Shown one piece after another: positions 7,388-9,168 of a DNA stretch of 9,168 nt. Source of the stretch: Planctomycetaceae bacterium (GTDB lineage: Bacteria; Planctomycetota; Planctomycetia; Pirellulales; Thermoguttaceae); contig JAIRYX010000367.1 of assembly GCA_031267635.1 (NCBI GenBank), positions 1-9,168 of the forward strand, written 5' to 3'. Under the pieces are notes generated by a model. That model did not search any database. It worked only from the letters and a program-made list of their open reading frames with translations, and was not told where the DNA came from. The position numbers and the translations under genes are program-made. Each line of letters begins with the position of its first letter. Positions within the stretch are counted from its first letter, which is position 1.

Positions 7388-7402
7388 CGCCCCGAAGGGG
7401 CG
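7388..7402 (+). promoter_or_regulatory. GC-rich hairpin in the leader of the DUF6677-like gene
   Basis: CGCCCC (7388-7393) and GGGGCG (7397-7402) are perfect complements around GAA. It is a strong, compact hairpin in AT-rich surroundings, about 30 bp before ATG 7433. No T-run follows on the plus strand; on the minus strand it is followed by attgcttttgttt. It could be a leader structure, a weak terminator for minus-strand transcription or a small palindromic repeat. Confidence 0.45.
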
Positions 7403-7432
7403 GTATATTCACTTCATCTTTGTCTTAAAATT

Positions 7433-8011
7433 ATGACAGAAACTACTGATCCGAAACAACAAATTTCCAAGGTCAAACCAATTGAGGCGTTTGACGCCGG
7501 TTCGTTACGTAATCCGTTTTTGGCGGCGATTTTCGCGTGGCTTGTGCCGGGACTGGGACACTGGTATCAAGGGCGCAAAGCGAAAGCGATTCTCTTTTTC
7601 TGCTGTATTACGAGCATTTTTTTGTTCGGCTGCTATATGGGAAGCGACCGCGAATACGGCGTGGCACGAGTCGTTTATATCTGCTGGAAAAAAGGAGAAA
7701 CGCGATTGTTTTTCATTCCGCAGGCATTTATCGGATCGGCGGCGATTCCGGCGTGGTTGCAAAAAAGCCGTGTCGAACAAGGAAGCAAACCGTTGTGGGG
7801 CGGATTCATGGCTCCGCCGAACACTGGCGGTGCGCTATTGCCGGAAGGCAATCCAACCTATAACGCAATGATTGCAAAGATGGCGCGTTATTACGAATTG
7901 GGAACGCTGTTTACCGTCATTTCCGGATTTATGAATATCCTTGTCATTTTCGACGCGATTTCCGGTCCGGTTATCGAAGCGGAAAGTAAAAAAGAAACTG
8001 ATAAACAATAA
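7433..8011 (+). CDS. DUF6677-like planctomycete membrane protein
   Basis: The product is a predicted inner-membrane protein of 192 residues with no known function. After a polar N-terminus comes NPFLAAIFAWLVPGLGHWYQG at about 27-47. This resembles the PGLGHxYxGR motif of TM2-like helical hairpins and of the DUF6677 family, which I associate with Planctomycetota. A second helix (KAILFFCCITSIFLFGCYMG, 51-70) and a cysteine-containing VVYICW segment follow, then FIPQAFIGSAAIPAWLQ and a C-terminal helix (TVISGFMNILVIFDAI) before a charged tail. The frame is also open from ATG 7325, but that 36-residue extension crosses the GC hairpin, lacks family-like features and has no ribosome binding site, so I prefer 7433. 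No Shine-Dalgarno sequence is visible there either. A small membrane gene follows 106 bp downstream, probably in the same transcript. Confidence 0.75.
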   Translation: MTETTDPKQQISKVKPIEAFDAGSLRNPFLAAIFAWLVPGLGHWYQGRKAKAILFFCCITSIFLFGCYMGSDREYGVARVVYICWKKGETRLFFIPQAFIGSAAIPAWLQKSRVEQGSKPLWGGFMAPPNTGGALLPEGNPTYNAMIAKMARYYELGTLFTVISGFMNILVIFDAISGPVIEAESKKETDKQ

Positions 8012-8117
8012 GATTTCAGGTTTCAGATATTGAAATTCAGTGCTTGTTTACCATAACTTTTTATTGAAAACAAACACTGGCGTTTGGAATCTATCACCTA
8101 AACATCGGAGAAATCAA

Positions 8118-8306
8118 ATGACATTTTTAGATACTATTCCGCAATTGTTTTTTGCGATACCGCTTGTGATTGCGTTTTCATTTGTGTATCAGGGAACTCG
8201 CAGCGAAAAGATGCCGATTATTTTTCGCCATTCTCTCCGCACAATGGTCAGCTTGACAATTCTTATGGCGGTCATTCTTGCATTTTTGGAATGGGTATCG
8301 CCATAA
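8118..8306 (+). CDS. Small two-helix membrane protein of unknown function
   Basis: This 62-residue protein has two predicted transmembrane helices: about 8-25 (PQLFFAIPLVIAFSFVY) and about 42-60 (MVSLTILMAVILAFLEWV). They are joined by a short basic loop (QGTRSEKMPIIFRHSLRT), which suggests that the loop is cytoplasmic. GGAG at 8107-8110 lies seven bases before ATG 8118 and supports this start over an upstream in-frame non-ATG start at 8040. I do not recognise a named family, although small membrane genes of this type next to DUF6677 genes seem familiar in planctomycetes (recollection, not checked). Its position 106 bp after the DUF6677-like gene suggests shared transcription. Confidence 0.68.
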   Translation: MTFLDTIPQLFFAIPLVIAFSFVYQGTRSEKMPIIFRHSLRTMVSLTILMAVILAFLEWVSP

Positions 8307-8344
8307 AATTCCCATGCCTCTTGCAAACAATTGGTAACTATTAC

Positions 8345-8431
8345 GAAGTTCCTCAATTTTCCTTAGCATTTTTCAACATAAAATACCTATAAATTTGACA
8401 TTTTTCATATCAAGGGAAATTGAGGAACTTC
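8345..8431. repeat. 20-bp inverted repeat (stem-loop)
   Basis: The arms 8345-8364 (gaagttcctcaattttcctt) and 8412-8431 are reverse complements at 19 of 20 positions, and the exception would be a G-U pair in RNA. The loop is 47 nt and AT-rich. It starts 38 bases after the small membrane gene. No T-run follows the right arm, so a fold-back element is more likely than a simple terminator. Confidence 0.8.
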
Positions 8432-8473
8432 ACACTACAGTCAATTTTACCGAAAAATGTCACTATCTCAACT

Positions 8474-8638
8474 CTTATTATCAAATTCCCCTTAGTAACC
8501 CGAATGACGCCAATATGCGCCCTTATTCCCTTATGTTTCGTTCAATTTTTTTGGTAACAATCCGTCATCTAAACAAGAAGAGCATAAGGGCGCCATTTGG
8601 GAACATTGTTGGCTATTAAGGGAAACTTGATAAATAAG
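8474..8638. repeat. 165-nt imperfect palindrome (fold-back, MITE-like)
   Basis: The outer arms 8474-8500 and 8611-8638 are inverted copies (about 23 of 28 aligned positions, one gap). The inner arms GCGCCCTTAT (8517-8526) and ATAAGGGCGC (8584-8593) are perfect. The distances between outer and inner arms are almost equal on both sides (16 and 17 nt), so the whole unit folds symmetrically about a centre near 8555. The right outer arm lies inside the 57-bp repeat shared with the left end of the window. Beside a transposase relic, this suggests a non-autonomous element. Confidence 0.65.
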
Positions 8639-8662
8639 GGCTGCAATAATAAAGCATTTCGG
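8606..8662 (+). repeat. Dispersed 57-bp repeat, right copy
   Basis: Ungapped partner of 196-252, in the same orientation, with nine substitutions by hand count. Its first half forms the right arm of the palindrome at 8474-8638 and its end lies about 60 bp before the recognisable transposase frame. Confidence 0.6.
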
Positions 8663-8724
8663 GTACGGATAATTATGCAGTTGCCCGGTACAGATTTATG
8701 TGGTTTGAACGACTGAATAGTTAA

Positions 8725-9168
8725 AAAATAATTGTTTATGGCTTACTCACGGATTCTAATGGTCGTCCGATGTCGATTTAAGTTTATCTGGGCAACACAC
8801 ATGATTCCACAACAGTTATTGATCAAGTTGAAAAAATCCGGCGTCAATAAAAACGACGTGAAGAATTATTAGTTGCAACAGAAAAAACATTAAAAGAATT
8901 ATCGCAACAAATCGCCAGACGAAACGAAAAAAGTACACCATTGACCGATACACAAATTGACATTCGTGTTGGTCAGAGTGTCAACAAATATCATGTTGCG
9001 AAACATTTTGAAACGACGATTGAGAACAGACTGTTTGCATTTCAACGTAACGCAAAATCCATTCAATATGAATCGGAGCTTGATGGTTTTTATGTGATTC
9101 GTACCAACGTTCTATCGGATGAGCGTGAGACGTCGGATATTGTGCGTGATTATCAACGTCTTTCCGAT
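8725..9168 (+). pseudogene. IS1634-family transposase relic, internally deleted and cut by the window end
   Basis: A single frame reads KIIVYGLLTDSNGRPMSI, stop (TAA 8779-8781), VYLGNTHDSTTVIDQVEKIRR, a second TAA (8836-8838), then RREELLVATEKTLKELSQQI, IRVGQSVNKYHVAKHFETTI and SELDGFYVIRT. The first part matches the DDE region of IS1634-type transposases before the VGDRGM catalytic motif; the second matches the C-terminal part of the same family. The 150 or more residues normally between them, including a catalytic aspartate, are missing, so the enzyme cannot work. The first stop is one base change from GAA. The similar sequences aaaaatccggcgt and aaaaacgacgt near the junction may have guided the deletion. 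No N-terminal domain is visible upstream of 8725, and the frame is still open at 9168. Confidence 0.85.

Larger units (their letters stand above)
7368..8056. repeat. Short inverted repeat flanking the DUF6677-like gene
   Basis: TTATGGTAAACAAAAGCA (7368-7385) is the reverse complement of TGCTTGTTTACCATAA (8041-8056), apart from two extra bases in the left arm. The arms lie just outside the gene on both sides. The uninterrupted match is 13 bases, more than expected by chance at this distance, but no target duplication or transposase supports a mobile unit. Confidence 0.35.
8307..8724. other. Repeat-filled gap without a gene
   Basis: No believable gene lies between the small membrane gene and the transposase relic. 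The space holds the 20-bp inverted repeat, the 165-nt palindrome and the 57-bp repeat. A 74-codon plus-strand frame from 8395 crosses these repeats and is best explained by them. Bases 8663-8724 contain nothing I recognise. Confidence 0.6.

Noticed and set aside
8395..8619. 74-codon plus-strand frame crossing the fold-back element
   Set aside because: It has no ribosome binding site, and its sequence is explained by the palindrome and stem-loop arms.
1..9168. Defence system, CRISPR array, tRNA or rRNA genes, prophage or biosynthetic cluster
   Set aside because: I looked for regular repeat-spacer patterns, cloverleaf folds, Cas, nuclease, integrase or synthase motifs and found none. The window is mostly ordinary single genes flanked by mobile-element debris.

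Overview
The window looks like a chromosomal segment of a planctomycete. The main evidence is the gene at 7433-8011, which resembles the planctomycete-associated DUF6677 membrane protein family. The signal-peptide-bearing M2 metallopeptidase, the sugar-active-type parallel beta-helix protein and the AT-rich gaps between solitary genes fit this. Assignment below phylum (for example a host-associated member of Pirellulales) is a guess. All confident genes read on the + strand.

Layout. Bases 1-1178 hold no confident gene. They contain one copy of a dispersed 57-bp repeat (196-252), a decayed minus-strand frame (296-612), a six-unit 21-bp tandem repeat encoding a heptad pattern (679-804) and a hairpin followed by a T-run (1067-1109). 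A secreted right-handed beta-helix protein follows (1179-3289). Its natural start and signal peptide lie in a different frame from the body, separated by a T7 run. Next come an exported M2 (angiotensin-converting-enzyme-like) peptidyl-dipeptidase (3411-5132), a POT/PTR proton-coupled oligopeptide transporter with a hydrophilic insert of about 140 residues (5355-7244), a DUF6677-type membrane protein (7433-8011) and a 62-residue two-helix membrane protein (8118-8306). The right end (8307-9168) is mobile-element debris: a 20-bp stem-loop, a 165-nt imperfect palindrome, a second copy of the 57-bp repeat, and an IS1634-family transposase relic with two stops and a large internal deletion, cut by the window edge.

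How the genes fit together. The M2 enzyme would release dipeptides outside the cytoplasmic membrane and the POT carrier would import di- and tripeptides, so 3411-7244 reads as a peptide-scavenging pair, although each gene appears to have its own promoter. The beta-helix protein is probably a polysaccharide-active enzyme and is not obviously linked to the pair. The DUF6677-like gene and the small membrane gene form a second unit of unknown function.

I see no convincing new multi-gene system. The observations most worth checking are the T7 frameshift at the beta-helix start, the transporter insert, and the fold-back repeats beside the transposase relic.
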